DNA of 64,000 nt, taken from the NCBI GenBank assembly GCA_012516855.1, contig JAAYWB010000060.1:21086-85085 (forward strand). The letters are read 5' to 3'. Numbering within the stretch: position 1 is the stretch's first letter; every line of letters begins with the position of its first letter. The notes below the pieces were generated by a model that saw only the letters and a program-made list of their open reading frames with translations, was not told the origin of the DNA and made no database searches. Positions 25,229-33,155 of the stretch are shown one piece after another. Source of the stretch: Candidatus Cloacimonadota bacterium. Lineage in GTDB: Bacteria; Cloacimonadota; Cloacimonadia; Cloacimonadales; Cloacimonadaceae. The translations under genes were made by a program, and so were the position numbers.

Positions 25229-25576
25229 TCAGATTTTGCAGCTTCGCAGTCCGGCATTGAACAGCAACCCGCTGGAACGGTACATGGTTAGGTTGCTGCA
25301 GAATAGAGGCAGGTTGCGTTCCCTGGCCATCTCTATTACTTCGTCCAGGGGGCGTTTGCCGCGCACGAACACGATGCCCACGATGTCGATCATGTCCGAA
25401 AGCCTGATGACTTGGTTGTTGGTAAGGCCGGTCAAAAGCAGGGTCGGTTCTTTGGTGCACATAAGTATGTCGCTGATAAGGTCGGACGAGAAGGCGCAGG
25501 GCACCTCCACATCCAAATCGGCTTCGGGGGTCAGCACTTCCGCGTCGAGGAGCTGTACGATATCCTTTAATGTCAT
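25229..25576 (-). CDS. DRTGG-domain protein 2, first gene of the hydrogenase operon
   Basis: A 115-residue DRTGG-type protein: MTLKDIVQLLDAEVL, FSSDLISDILMCTKEPTLLLTGL, QVIRLSDMIDIVGIVFVRGK, DEVIEMARERNLPLFCSNLTMY. It is similar in length and pattern to the second DRTGG gene in the operon (23086-23454), so the two are probably ancient paralogues. AGGTGA lies about six bases before the ATG, and a promoter-like pair is at 25607-25634. As first gene it would be made with every hydrogenase transcript, consistent with a regulatory input. Confidence 0.82.
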   Translation of the reverse strand: MTLKDIVQLLDAEVLTPEADLDVEVPCAFSSDLISDILMCTKEPTLLLTGLTNNQVIRLSDMIDIVGIVFVRGKRPLDEVIEMARERNLPLFCSNLTMYRSSGLLFNAGLRSCKI

Positions 25577-25606
25577 TCACTGTCACCTGTTCATATTGAT
25601 GACGCC

Positions 25607-25634
25607 ACTACAATTCAAAGGCCATACAAGTCAA
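25607..25634 (-). promoter_or_regulatory. Putative promoter of the 12-gene hydrogenase operon
   Basis: On the - strand, TTGACT (25629-25634) and TGTAGT (25607-25612) are separated by 16 bases, about 30 bases ahead of the first start codon. No other promoter-like pair was seen before the DRTGG gene, and the genes downstream have no gaps longer than 21 bases. Confidence 0.45.
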
Positions 25635-25785
25635 GCAAATAATTGCGCCCCAGATTTGGCGTAGCGGACAATGCTGTCGGTCGCTGAATCGCTTTTCTTC
25701 CCCATTTTAACCAAGTGTATGCAGAAAACAGCCCGGAGGGCAGTAGAAACCAATCCCCGCGAAAAAGCGAAGCGACGCCGACTGG

Positions 25786-25898
25786 CCGTTAAGGCCCTAT
25801 CATTTGTGCCGGGTGCGCCTCCCGCACGATGCCCGCATTTGATGCGAGTATTTGTCGGGAGGCGTGGGAGTGGGATGGAAGCGAGCGCTAAGGGCGTG
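25786..25898. repeat. Dispersed palindromic element, family B, copy 2
   Basis: The core gcctcccgcacgatgcccgc followed by atttgatgcgagtatttg and a closing cgggaggcg is nearly identical to copy 3 at 51357-51470 and related to copy 1 at 13471-13580. Flanks also match copy 3 (gaagcgacgcc.actggccgtta on the left; gcgagcgct.agggc on the right). It lies between the start of the hydrogenase operon and the end of a secreted-protein gene, and is non-coding. Confidence 0.75.
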
Positions 25899-25964
25899 AC
25901 AGACAGGACGGGTCGCGGAAAGTACGCAATGAACGGACACTGAAGCTGACATTGGAAAAGCAAG

Positions 25965-25993
25965 AAAAAAGGGACGGCCGAAATGGCCGTCCC
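25965..25993 (-). terminator. Intrinsic terminator of secreted paralogue 1
   Basis: A perfect nine-base-pair stem gggacggcc/ggccgtccc (25971-25993) with a five-base loop is followed on the - strand by six T. It lies 38 bases past the stop of the gene at 26031. Confidence 0.88.
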
Positions 25994-26030
25994 CGGATAT
26001 TTGAACCGGGCAAATTCCGGTTGGTTGGAT

Positions 26031-28208
26031 TTATTTCATCAGCATCATTTTGCGGCTTTCGCTATGGCTGCTGGTGGTGAGGCGATAGAAGTAGATGCCG
26101 CTGGAGACGCTGTTGCCGCCGTTGTCGGTTCCGTTCCAGACATAGCTGTGGCGGCCGAATTCATGGTTGCCTTCAGCCAGGGTTTTCACCATCTGGCCTC
26201 TGACGTTGTAGATCTCAAGGCGGGCGGGCCCGGAAGCCGGCATGTCGAAACTGATGGTGGTTTCAGGGTTGAAGGGGTTGGGATAGTTTTGCAGCAGAAG
26301 CCTTGTCACGGAGGGCATGGTAGGATCGTCGGCAGCGGAACCAAGCGGGAAAACGATCTTGAGTTCCATGAACATCACTTCGCCGCCGTCCGGGGTGTTA
26401 TGGTAGGGGGGAGAATTCACGTTTGAGCCCCAAGTGAAGTCATTGTAGAACATCACGCCGATCTTGCCAACCTTATTCGGGCCTTGCATGCCGGTGTAGA
26501 TCACTTTGTCCGCGGGATAAACGTACATCGGTTTGATGCCGGCCAGTTGAGGGGTTTCCACATTGTTCAGGATGATGGGTTCGCTCCAGGTGTTGCCATT
26601 GTCAGGGGTAACTGAAATGTAGATTTCGGGGGTCTGGGCGAAGTTGATATAATCGGTATCGGAGTAGTAATTGTACATCCGGGCGCGTTGGGAATCCTGC
26701 CAGATGCAAACCATCATGCCCTGATCGTTGGGCTCGGAGACTTTCACACCATTGTAGTGGAACATCATCGCGTCGTTGTGGGCAGATGTATCCCAGTGGG
26801 GGAAAGGCCAGTCAGAGAACATCATCGGATAGAATCCGCCTGCTCCGTCATCGCCGTATTGGTCAACTTCACCCCAGGGCGCTTCCAAGTCCCAGGGGGT
26901 GAAAGTGCCGTTGAAATCATCGTTGGGATCCTGCTGGGGAAAGATGTCGCGGATCATGAATTCGTGCGTGTTGATGTCAAAGACGAATTCTTTTACGAAC
27001 TGCAGGGCGGGATAGTAGTAACCGCTGTAGGCATGCAGGCCCCAGAGGCTGGGAACGTGCAGCTTGCCATCAGGGCCTATGGTGGCGTTGACATGGCCGG
27101 AGTTGTAAATTCCCCAGTACAATTCGCCGTTGTCACCATAGGGGATATCGCCGGCGTCAGGATTGGTGTAATAGCCAGTGGTGTCATTGGGGGCGCCGTT
27201 GGGATTGATGGAGGGGATGTTGCCGAATCCGCTGTAGCGGGTCCAGGTGCCCTGGCCGTAATTCGGACAGACAAAGACGTCCATGTCTGCTTCGTCCAGG
27301 TGGTTGTCCGCGGCGTCATAGGCGACATGGTGTCCAGCCCAGTAGAGGTTTCCGGCATTGTCCACGGCGAGAGTGCCTGCCGGGCGGCGGAATTCAACCG
27401 TGTCGTGGTTCCAAGCATCCTGCTCAGGAATGGAGGTGTGTGTCCAGTTCATTGGGGTGCCCATCTCTATATCGTCACCATTGAAATCGGCATAGGCAAT
27501 GTACATGTTTTCGCTGGGGTTGCCGTTCATGGCGTGTGAGATCTTGTTGCGCATGCCAACATAAACGCGGCGTTTTCCATCTACTGGCGAGGGACCGATC
27601 ACTATGCAGGGCCAGATGAATTCGTTGTCGGTGGTGGCTGTTCCATTGGGCGGGGTGATGGTGGTGGGTGCGTCTGCAACGAGGCAGATATCGTTGAAAA
27701 GGCCTGAGATGCCTGCGATGAAGGCGTCCGAAGTGAACTCGGTTTCGTTCTCGGCATCAGAGTCGGCATTGGCATGCCAGGCGTAGAGGGGCTTTCCGGA
27801 AACCGGATCGACCGCTACACCGGGGAAACCTTCATGGTTTTGCACACTGGTGATTTCGTTGTTGTTGATCACATTGCCGGCAGGGTCCAGGTAGGCATAA
27901 AACACGCGGCGGGTGCTGTTGGCCTGGCGGCGTCCATGATAGGTCATGAAATATCCGCCCCCTGCCGCGTCCGGGATCACTAACAGGGGAAGCTCATTGT
28001 AGCTGCCGATCATGTAATCATAGTAATTGGTGATGATGGCGGTGGGATTTTTTGTGAAGGTATAGCTTGGCACATCTCGCTGCGCGGGCATCCTAATGCC
28101 CTTGGGGCTGGGCAGCGGTTTCAGTTGCGGTCCGGGGACCATGGTCTCAGCCAGCACCAGGGCTGGCAGAAGGGCCAGGACCATCATGAATAAACAAATG
28201 CGTTTCAT
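26031..28208 (-). CDS. Secreted paralogous surface protein 1 with C-terminal sorting domain
   Basis: A 725-residue exported protein, one of three close paralogues in a row. It has a signal peptide (about 1-20, ICLFMMVLALLPALVLA) and a conserved start block (SYTFTKNPTAIITNYYDYMIGSYN). The large body has repeated motifs such as GGGYFMTYHGRRQANSTRRVFYAY, GPSPVDGKRRVYVGMRN and PDNGNTWSEPIILNNVETPQ, typical of a sialidase/BNR-like beta-propeller though no catalytic set is recognised. The C-terminal FlgD/T9SS-like domain runs from [17 protein letters not shown] to SGIYFYRLTT...RKMMLMK. The ATG at 28208 with GGAG upstream and a signal peptide is preferred over 28241. It has its own terminator. The role is probably cell-surface. 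Confidence 0.75.
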   Translation of the reverse strand: MKRICLFMMVLALLPALVLAETMVPGPQLKPLPSPKGIRMPAQRDVPSYTFTKNPTAIITNYYDYMIGSYNELPLLVIPDAAGGGYFMTYHGRRQANSTRRVFYAYLDPAGNVINNNEITSVQNHEGFPGVAVDPVSGKPLYAWHANADSDAENETEFTSDAFIAGISGLFNDICLVADAPTTITPPNGTATTDNEFIWPCIVIGPSPVDGKRRVYVGMRNKISHAMNGNPSENMYIAYADFNGDDIEMGTPMNWTHTSIPEQDAWNHDTVEFRRPAGTLAVDNAGNLYWAGHHVAYDAADNHLDEADMDVFVCPNYGQGTWTRYSGFGNIPSINPNGAPNDTTGYYTNPDAGDIPYGDNGELYWGIYNSGHVNATIGPDGKLHVPSLWGLHAYSGYYYPALQFVKEFVFDINTHEFMIRDIFPQQDPNDDFNGTFTPWDLEAPWGEVDQYGDDGAGGFYPMMFSDWPFPHWDTSAHNDAMMFHYNGVKVSEPNDQGMMVCIWQDSQRARMYNYYSDTDYINFAQTPEIYISVTPDNGNTWSEPIILNNVETPQLAGIKPMYVYPADKVIYTGMQGPNKVGKIGVMFYNDFTWGSNVNSPPYHNTPDGGEVMFMELKIVFPLGSAADDPTMPSVTRLLLQNYPNPFNPETTISFDMPASGPARLEIYNVRGQMVKTLAEGNHEFGRHSYVWNGTDNGGNSVSSGIYFYRLTTSSHSESRKMMLMK

Positions 28209-28301
28209 GGTTTTCTCCATATCCTTAGTTGTTTGGTTCAAATTAAACAGCTTTGCCCCGAAGAGGGCGAAACCTTATCAAAAGTGCGAACAACGCTACC
28301 G

Positions 28302-28312
28302 GCCATTGGCCT
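28302..28312. promoter_or_regulatory. Palindrome in the leader of paralogue 1
   Basis: GGCCATTGGCC, five-base arms around one base, occurs about 95 bases before the start of paralogue 1. The same 11-mer lies at 30745-30755 before paralogue 2. Conservation could simply reflect recent duplication. Confidence 0.35.
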
Positions 28313-28405
28313 GTCTGTCAAGAAGAACCATTAACCGATGAAAGTAATGTCTTTTAGGCTGCGAATAATTGTCAAGCAGAAAATCCACGGACAGAAATGA
28401 TAGGA

Positions 28406-28433
28406 GAAAAAAACCCGGGTGCGGGCACCCGGG
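28406..28433 (-). terminator. Intrinsic terminator of secreted paralogue 2
   Basis: A nine-base-pair stem (cccgggtgc/gcacccggg, 28414-28433) is followed on the - strand by seven T and further pyrimidines. It lies 28 bases past the stop of the gene at 28462. The same hairpin is repeated after paralogue 3. Confidence 0.88.
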
Positions 28434-28461
28434 CAATTGAATCAGTGTATCTTGCCAAGTT

Positions 28462-30654
28462 TTACTTCATCAGCATCATTTTTTTGGTCTCCACGTTGCC
28501 GTTGGCGGTGAGGCGGTAGAAATAGATGCCGCTGGAGACGTTGCGACCGTCGTTGTCGGTGCCGTTCCAGACGAAGCTATGCTTGCCGAACTCCAGGTTT
28601 CCGTCCGTGATGGTTTTGACCAGCTGGCCCTTAACGTTGTACACGGAAAGGTTGGCATGGCCGGACTTCGGCATGTCGAAACCGATGGTTGTTTCCGGAT
28701 TGAAGGGGTTGGGGTAGTTCTGATGCAGCATGCGGGTGATGGCAGGGGCGGTGTTTTCGCCATCGGCAGAGCCGATTGGGAAAACGATCTCGAGCTCCAT
28801 GAACATCACTTCACCGCCGTCCGGGGTGTTATGGTAGGCAGGAGTGATGGCATTGGAGCCCCAAGTGAAGTCATTGTAGAACATAAAGCCAAGTTTTCCA
28901 ACCTTGTGCTGGTCTTGCATGCGGGTGAAGATCACTTGGTCCGCGGGATAGACCCACATGGGTTTGATCCCGGAGAACTGGGGTGTTTCGACATTGTTGA
29001 GAATGATGGGCTCGCTCCAGGTGATGCCGTTGTCCGGAGATACCGCAATGAAGATCTCGGGAGTGTTGGCAAAGGCGGCGTAATCGGTGTCGGAATCAGC
29101 GTTAAACCAACGGGCACGTTGGGAATCCTGCCAGACCGCGGCCATCATGCCTTTGTCGTTGGCATTTGTGATCTTGACGTTGTTGTAGTGGAAGAACATG
29201 AGTTCGCCGTGGGCGGATTGATCCCAGTGGGGGAAGGGCCATTTGAGGCCGGGATGCCCGCCGCCGGCGGCAGCTACAGTCAGGTAGTAATTGCCGTCAT
29301 CAGCCTGGAAGTATTCCGGGGTGCCCCAGGGCGCTTCCATATCCCAGGGCACAAAGCACGGGTTGAATGTGTCATCGGGGTGCTTCTGAGGAAACACGTC
29401 TTTAACTGTAAATTCCTGGGTTGCGGGGTCGAAAACGAATTCCTTGATGACCTGGAATCTTGGCCAGTATATGCCGTCTTTGGTGGACTGGGTCCAAATG
29501 CCCAAAACGTGGATGCGGCCAAGATTGTCCAGACTGGCATTGAGGTGGGAGGAGTTGGCAATGGCCCAGACGAGAACGGAGTCGGGATAGGGGATACTGT
29601 CTTCGTTCACGAAAAGACCTTCGTTGCCACCCTGCTGTAAAGGGGGGTTGCAGGAAGGTATCCAACTGTAGTCGCTGATGCGGGTCCATTCACCCTGTCC
29701 GTAGTTCGGGCAGATGAAGACATCCAGATCGGGTTCGCGGATGTTGGTCTCGCCATCAGAATCAACGGCGAAGTGGTAACCGGCATAATAGACGTTGCCG
29801 GCGTTGTCGGTGGTGAGGCTGTGGAAGGGACGGCGCCACTGGGCGTCCACGTTCCATTGGTTCATTTCGGGGATAGTGACATGGTTCCAGGTAAGGGGCA
29901 CGTTGGTCTCGATATCGATACCATCGAAATCGGTATAGGCGATCATCAGGTTTTCCGAGGGGCCTTGAGTTCCAGTGACATAGTTCCTGGTTGCCAGGTA
30001 CACCCTTCTCTTGCCGGCAACCGGCGAGGGTCCGATTTGCGCGGTGGGCCAGATGAACTCGTTGTTTTCGGTGGTGACTCCGCTGGGTGAAGTGATAGTG
30101 ATGGGGTTGTCGATGGCCACTTGGATATTGAAAAGGCCCGAGATGCCTGCCATGAAAGCGTCGGAAGCTACTTCAACTTCGTTTTCGGCATCAGTGTCCT
30201 TGTTGCAGTGCCAGGCGTAGAATGGCTTTCCGGACACGGGATCGACAGCCGTGGTGCAGTAACCTTCGTGATTCTGCACGCTGGTGATTTCGTTGTTGTT
30301 AATCACACTCAACACGCCTTGGTCATCGTGGTTGATGTAGGCGTAGAAAACCCGACGGGTACTGTTGGCCTGGCGGCGTCCATGATAACTCATGAAATAT
30401 CCGCCGCCGGCGGCATCAGGGATGACACGCAGCGGCAGGCCGTTGTAGCTGCCTATCATGTAGTCGTAATAATTGGTGATGATGGCGGTGGGCTCTTTTG
30501 TAAAGGTATAGCTTGGCATATCTCGCTGCGCGGGCATCCTCATGCCCTTGGAGCTGGGCAGCGGTTTCAGGTGCGGTCCGGGGACCATGGTCTCAGCCAA
30601 CGCTAAGGCTGGCAGGAGAACCAGGATCATCATGAACAAACAAATGCGTTTCAT
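28462..30654 (-). CDS. Secreted paralogous surface protein 2 with C-terminal sorting domain
   Basis: A 730-residue exported protein closely similar to its neighbours. It shares the signal peptide and first mature residues with paralogue 1 (ETMVPGPHLKPLPS) and most of the body with paralogue 3 (for example NVDAQWRRPFHSLTTDNAGN, VLVWAIANSSHLNASLDNLGR, PWGTPEYFQADDGNYYLT). It ends with the sorting domain [17 protein letters not shown]...KKMMLMK. The chimeric similarity (front like 1, body like 3) suggests recombination among copies. The start at 30654 has GGAG at six bases and a signal peptide; the open frame from 30780 overlaps the promoter and is rejected. The function is unknown; the protein is probably surface-exposed. 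Confidence 0.75.
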   Translation of the reverse strand: MKRICLFMMILVLLPALALAETMVPGPHLKPLPSSKGMRMPAQRDMPSYTFTKEPTAIITNYYDYMIGSYNGLPLRVIPDAAGGGYFMSYHGRRQANSTRRVFYAYINHDDQGVLSVINNNEITSVQNHEGYCTTAVDPVSGKPFYAWHCNKDTDAENEVEVASDAFMAGISGLFNIQVAIDNPITITSPSGVTTENNEFIWPTAQIGPSPVAGKRRVYLATRNYVTGTQGPSENLMIAYTDFDGIDIETNVPLTWNHVTIPEMNQWNVDAQWRRPFHSLTTDNAGNVYYAGYHFAVDSDGETNIREPDLDVFICPNYGQGEWTRISDYSWIPSCNPPLQQGGNEGLFVNEDSIPYPDSVLVWAIANSSHLNASLDNLGRIHVLGIWTQSTKDGIYWPRFQVIKEFVFDPATQEFTVKDVFPQKHPDDTFNPCFVPWDMEAPWGTPEYFQADDGNYYLTVAAAGGGHPGLKWPFPHWDQSAHGELMFFHYNNVKITNANDKGMMAAVWQDSQRARWFNADSDTDYAAFANTPEIFIAVSPDNGITWSEPIILNNVETPQFSGIKPMWVYPADQVIFTRMQDQHKVGKLGFMFYNDFTWGSNAITPAYHNTPDGGEVMFMELEIVFPIGSADGENTAPAITRMLHQNYPNPFNPETTIGFDMPKSGHANLSVYNVKGQLVKTITDGNLEFGKHSFVWNGTDNDGRNVSSGIYFYRLTANGNVETKKMMLMK

Positions 30655-30744
30655 GGTTTTCTCCATATCCTTAGTTGTTGGGTTCAAATAGTCGGCTTCG
30701 CCTCTGCTGGGACGGAACCTCTTCACACGGTACGAAATACTATC

Positions 30745-30755
30745 GGCCATTGGCC
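30745..30755. promoter_or_regulatory. Palindrome in the leader of paralogue 2
   Basis: This GGCCATTGGCC palindrome lies about 40 bases downstream of the perfect promoter's -10 box, in the untranslated leader. It is a possible operator or mRNA hairpin. The same sequence is present before paralogue 1. Confidence 0.35.
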
Positions 30756-30794
30756 TGCCTGCCTGCCAAAACGAAACCAAAAACCGACATATAT

Positions 30795-30823
30795 ATTATA
30801 TTCAAGCTGCGCATAATTGTCAA
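30795..30823 (-). promoter_or_regulatory. Perfect-consensus sigma70 promoter of paralogue 2
   Basis: On the - strand TTGACA (30818-30823) and TATAAT (30795-30800) are both perfect matches, separated by 17 bases. This is the strongest promoter sequence seen in the window, and it implies very high expression of the paralogue-2 protein. The equivalent position upstream of paralogue 1 (TTGACA at 28371-28376) keeps the -35 and spacer but has lost the -10. Confidence 0.9.
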
Positions 30824-30855
30824 GCAGAAAATCCGCAACAAGAAATAATAGGCAC

Positions 30856-30882
30856 AAAAAAACCCGGGTGCAGGCACCCGGG
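30856..30882 (-). terminator. Intrinsic terminator of the TonB/secretion operon
   Basis: A stem cccgggtgc/gcacccggg (30863-30882, two-base loop) with seven T on the - strand, 28 bases after the stop of paralogue 3. It is nearly identical to the terminator at 28406-28433. Confidence 0.88.
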
Positions 30883-30910
30883 CTATTGAATCGGTGTATC
30901 TGGCGAAGTA

Positions 30911-33124
30911 TTACTTCATCAGCATCATTTTATTGGCCTCGACGCTGCCGTTGGCAGTGAGGCGGTAGAAATAGATGCCGCTGGAGACGTTGCGACCGTC
31001 ATTGTCGGTGCCGTTCCAGACGAAGCTATGCTTGCCGAAATTCAGGTTTTCGTCCGCGAGGGTCTTGACCAGCTGGCCTTTCACGTTGTACACGGAAAGG
31101 TTGGCATGGCCGGACTTCGGCAGGTCGAAACTGATGGTTGTTTCCGGATTGAAGGGGTTGGGGTAGTTCTGATGCAGCATGCGGGTGATGGCAGGGGCGG
31201 TGTTTTCTCCATCGGCAGAGCCGACCGGGAAGACAATCTGCAGTTCCATGAACATCACTTCACCGCCGTCCGGGGTGTTATGGTAGGAAGGAGTGATGGC
31301 ATTGGAGCCCCAAGTGAAGTCATTATAGAACATAAAGCCAAGTTTTCCAACCTTGTGCTCGCCTTGCATGCCGACGAAGAGCACCTTGTCAGCAGGATAA
31401 ACCCACATGGGCTTGATCCCGGAGAACTGGGGTGTTTCGACATTGTTGAGAATGATAGGCTCGCTCCAGGTGATGCCGTTGTCCGGAGACACCGAAATAT
31501 AGAGCTCGGGAGTGTTTGCATAGGTGGAGAAATCAGTGGCGGATTCATAGTTAAACCAACGGGCACGCTGGCAATCCTGCCAGACCGCGGCCATCATGCC
31601 ATTGTCATTGGCATCGGTGATCTTGGTGTTGTTGTAGTGGAAGATCATGGCATCGCCGTGGGCGGTTGTATCCCAGTGGGGGAAGGGCCATTTGAGGCCT
31701 GGATGCCCGCCGCCGGCGGCAGCGATGGTCAGATAGTAATTGCCGTCGTCAGCCTGGAAGTATTCCGGGGTACCCCAGGGCGCTTCCATATCCCAAGGCA
31801 CAAAGCACTGGTTGAATGTGTCTGCGGGGTTCTTCTGCGGATACACATCTTTAACTGAGAATTCCTGGGTGGCAGGGTCGAAAACGAATTCCTTCACGAC
31901 TTGGAAATCCAGCCAGTATCCACCATCTTTGGTGGACTGGGCCCAAGTGCCCAAAACGTGGATGCGGCCAAGATTGTCCAGGCTGGCATTGAGGTGGGAG
32001 GAGTTGGCGATGGCCCAGACGAGAACGGAGTCGGGATAACCGATGCTGTTTTCGTCCACAAAATAACCGTTGTTGCTACCCTGCTGTCCGGGGGGGTTCC
32101 AGGAAGGGATCCAGCTGTAGTCGCTGATGCGGGTCCATTCTCCCTGGCCGTAGTTCGGGCAGACGAAGACATCGATATCGGCTTCGCGGATGTTGGTGGA
32201 GCCGTCGGATTCAGTGGCGAAATGGTAACCGGCATAATAGACATTGCCGGCGTTGTCGGTGGTGAGGCTGTGGAAGGGACGGCGCCACTGGGCGTCCACG
32301 TTCCATTGGTTCATCTCGGGGATGGTGACATGGTTCCAGGTAAGGGGCACGCCGTTCTCAATGTCGTCGCCGTCGAAATCGGCATAGGCGATCATCAGGT
32401 TTTCCGAGGGGCCGTAAGTTCCAGTGACGGAGTTCCTGGTAGCCATATACACCCTTCTCTTGCCGGCAACAGGTGAGGGTCCGATCTGCGCGGTGGGCCA
32501 GATGAACTCATTGGTGTTGGTGGTAATTCCGCTGGGGGAAGTTATGGTGGTGGGGTTGTCGATGGCGATCTGGGTATCGTTAAAAAGGCCTGAGATGCCT
32601 GCGATGAAAGCGTCGGTGGCTACTTCAACTTCGTATTCGGCATCCGCGTCCTTGTCGCAGTGCCAGGCATAGAATGGTTTTCCGGATATGGGATCGACTG
32701 CCGTGGTGCAGTAACCTTCGTGATTCTGCACACTGGTGATTTCGTTGTTGTTCACCACATCGCCGTTGGCATCGATATAGGTATAAAAAGAGCGGCGGGT
32801 GCTGGTGGGCTGGCGCCGGCCGTGATAGCTCATGAAATATCCGCCGCCGGCGGTATCAGGGATGTTACGCAGCGGCAGGCCGTTGTAACTACCGATCATG
32901 TAGTCGTAGTAGTTGGTGATGATCGCGGTGGGCAGCTTGGTGAAGGTGTACTCCGGAGCAGTGCGGGTTTGCACAACGGGATACACGGTACTGGGATCCA
33001 CAGGGACTTTGTCCTCCATGAGAACCGGCATTTCCTTCAGGTTGGTAGCGGGCTGCATTTCCTTTGCAAAAGCAAAGGAGAGCATGAAGCCAAGCGTTAA
33101 TATGACCAATAAGGTTTTTTTCAT
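30911..33124 (-). CDS. Secreted paralogous surface protein 3 with C-terminal sorting domain
   Basis: A 737-residue exported protein. The signal peptide (about 1-20, KKTLLVILTLGFMLSFAFA) and first 40 mature residues differ from the other two paralogues, whereas the remaining 690 residues are closely alike (YTFTKLPTAIITNYYDYMIGSYNG onward). The sorting domain runs [17 protein letters not shown] to KMMLMK. GGAGG lies five bases before the ATG at 33124. It is the last gene of the operon that begins with a TonB-dependent receptor, only 31 bases after the PorV-like gene, so it may be the ancestral copy from which the two downstream units duplicated. No enzymatic motif is recognised. Confidence 0.75.
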   Translation of the reverse strand: MKKTLLVILTLGFMLSFAFAKEMQPATNLKEMPVLMEDKVPVDPSTVYPVVQTRTAPEYTFTKLPTAIITNYYDYMIGSYNGLPLRNIPDTAGGGYFMSYHGRRQPTSTRRSFYTYIDANGDVVNNNEITSVQNHEGYCTTAVDPISGKPFYAWHCDKDADAEYEVEVATDAFIAGISGLFNDTQIAIDNPTTITSPSGITTNTNEFIWPTAQIGPSPVAGKRRVYMATRNSVTGTYGPSENLMIAYADFDGDDIENGVPLTWNHVTIPEMNQWNVDAQWRRPFHSLTTDNAGNVYYAGYHFATESDGSTNIREADIDVFVCPNYGQGEWTRISDYSWIPSWNPPGQQGSNNGYFVDENSIGYPDSVLVWAIANSSHLNASLDNLGRIHVLGTWAQSTKDGGYWLDFQVVKEFVFDPATQEFSVKDVYPQKNPADTFNQCFVPWDMEAPWGTPEYFQADDGNYYLTIAAAGGGHPGLKWPFPHWDTTAHGDAMIFHYNNTKITDANDNGMMAAVWQDCQRARWFNYESATDFSTYANTPELYISVSPDNGITWSEPIILNNVETPQFSGIKPMWVYPADKVLFVGMQGEHKVGKLGFMFYNDFTWGSNAITPSYHNTPDGGEVMFMELQIVFPVGSADGENTAPAITRMLHQNYPNPFNPETTISFDLPKSGHANLSVYNVKGQLVKTLADENLNFGKHSFVWNGTDNDGRNVSSGIYFYRLTANGSVEANKMMLMK

Positions 33125-33155
33125 TCTTACCTCCATTATTTATCGAGTCATTTGT

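Noticed and set aside
30655..30780. N-terminal extension of secreted paralogue 2 to 30780
   Set aside because: It would overlap the leader of a perfect promoter and lacks a ribosome-binding site; the signal peptide begins at the ATG at 30654.
28411..30882. Inverted cccgggtgc sequences considered as transposon ends flanking paralogue 2
   Set aside because: Each is a complete hairpin with a T-run directly after a stop codon, so they are terminators duplicated with the genes, not inverted termini.
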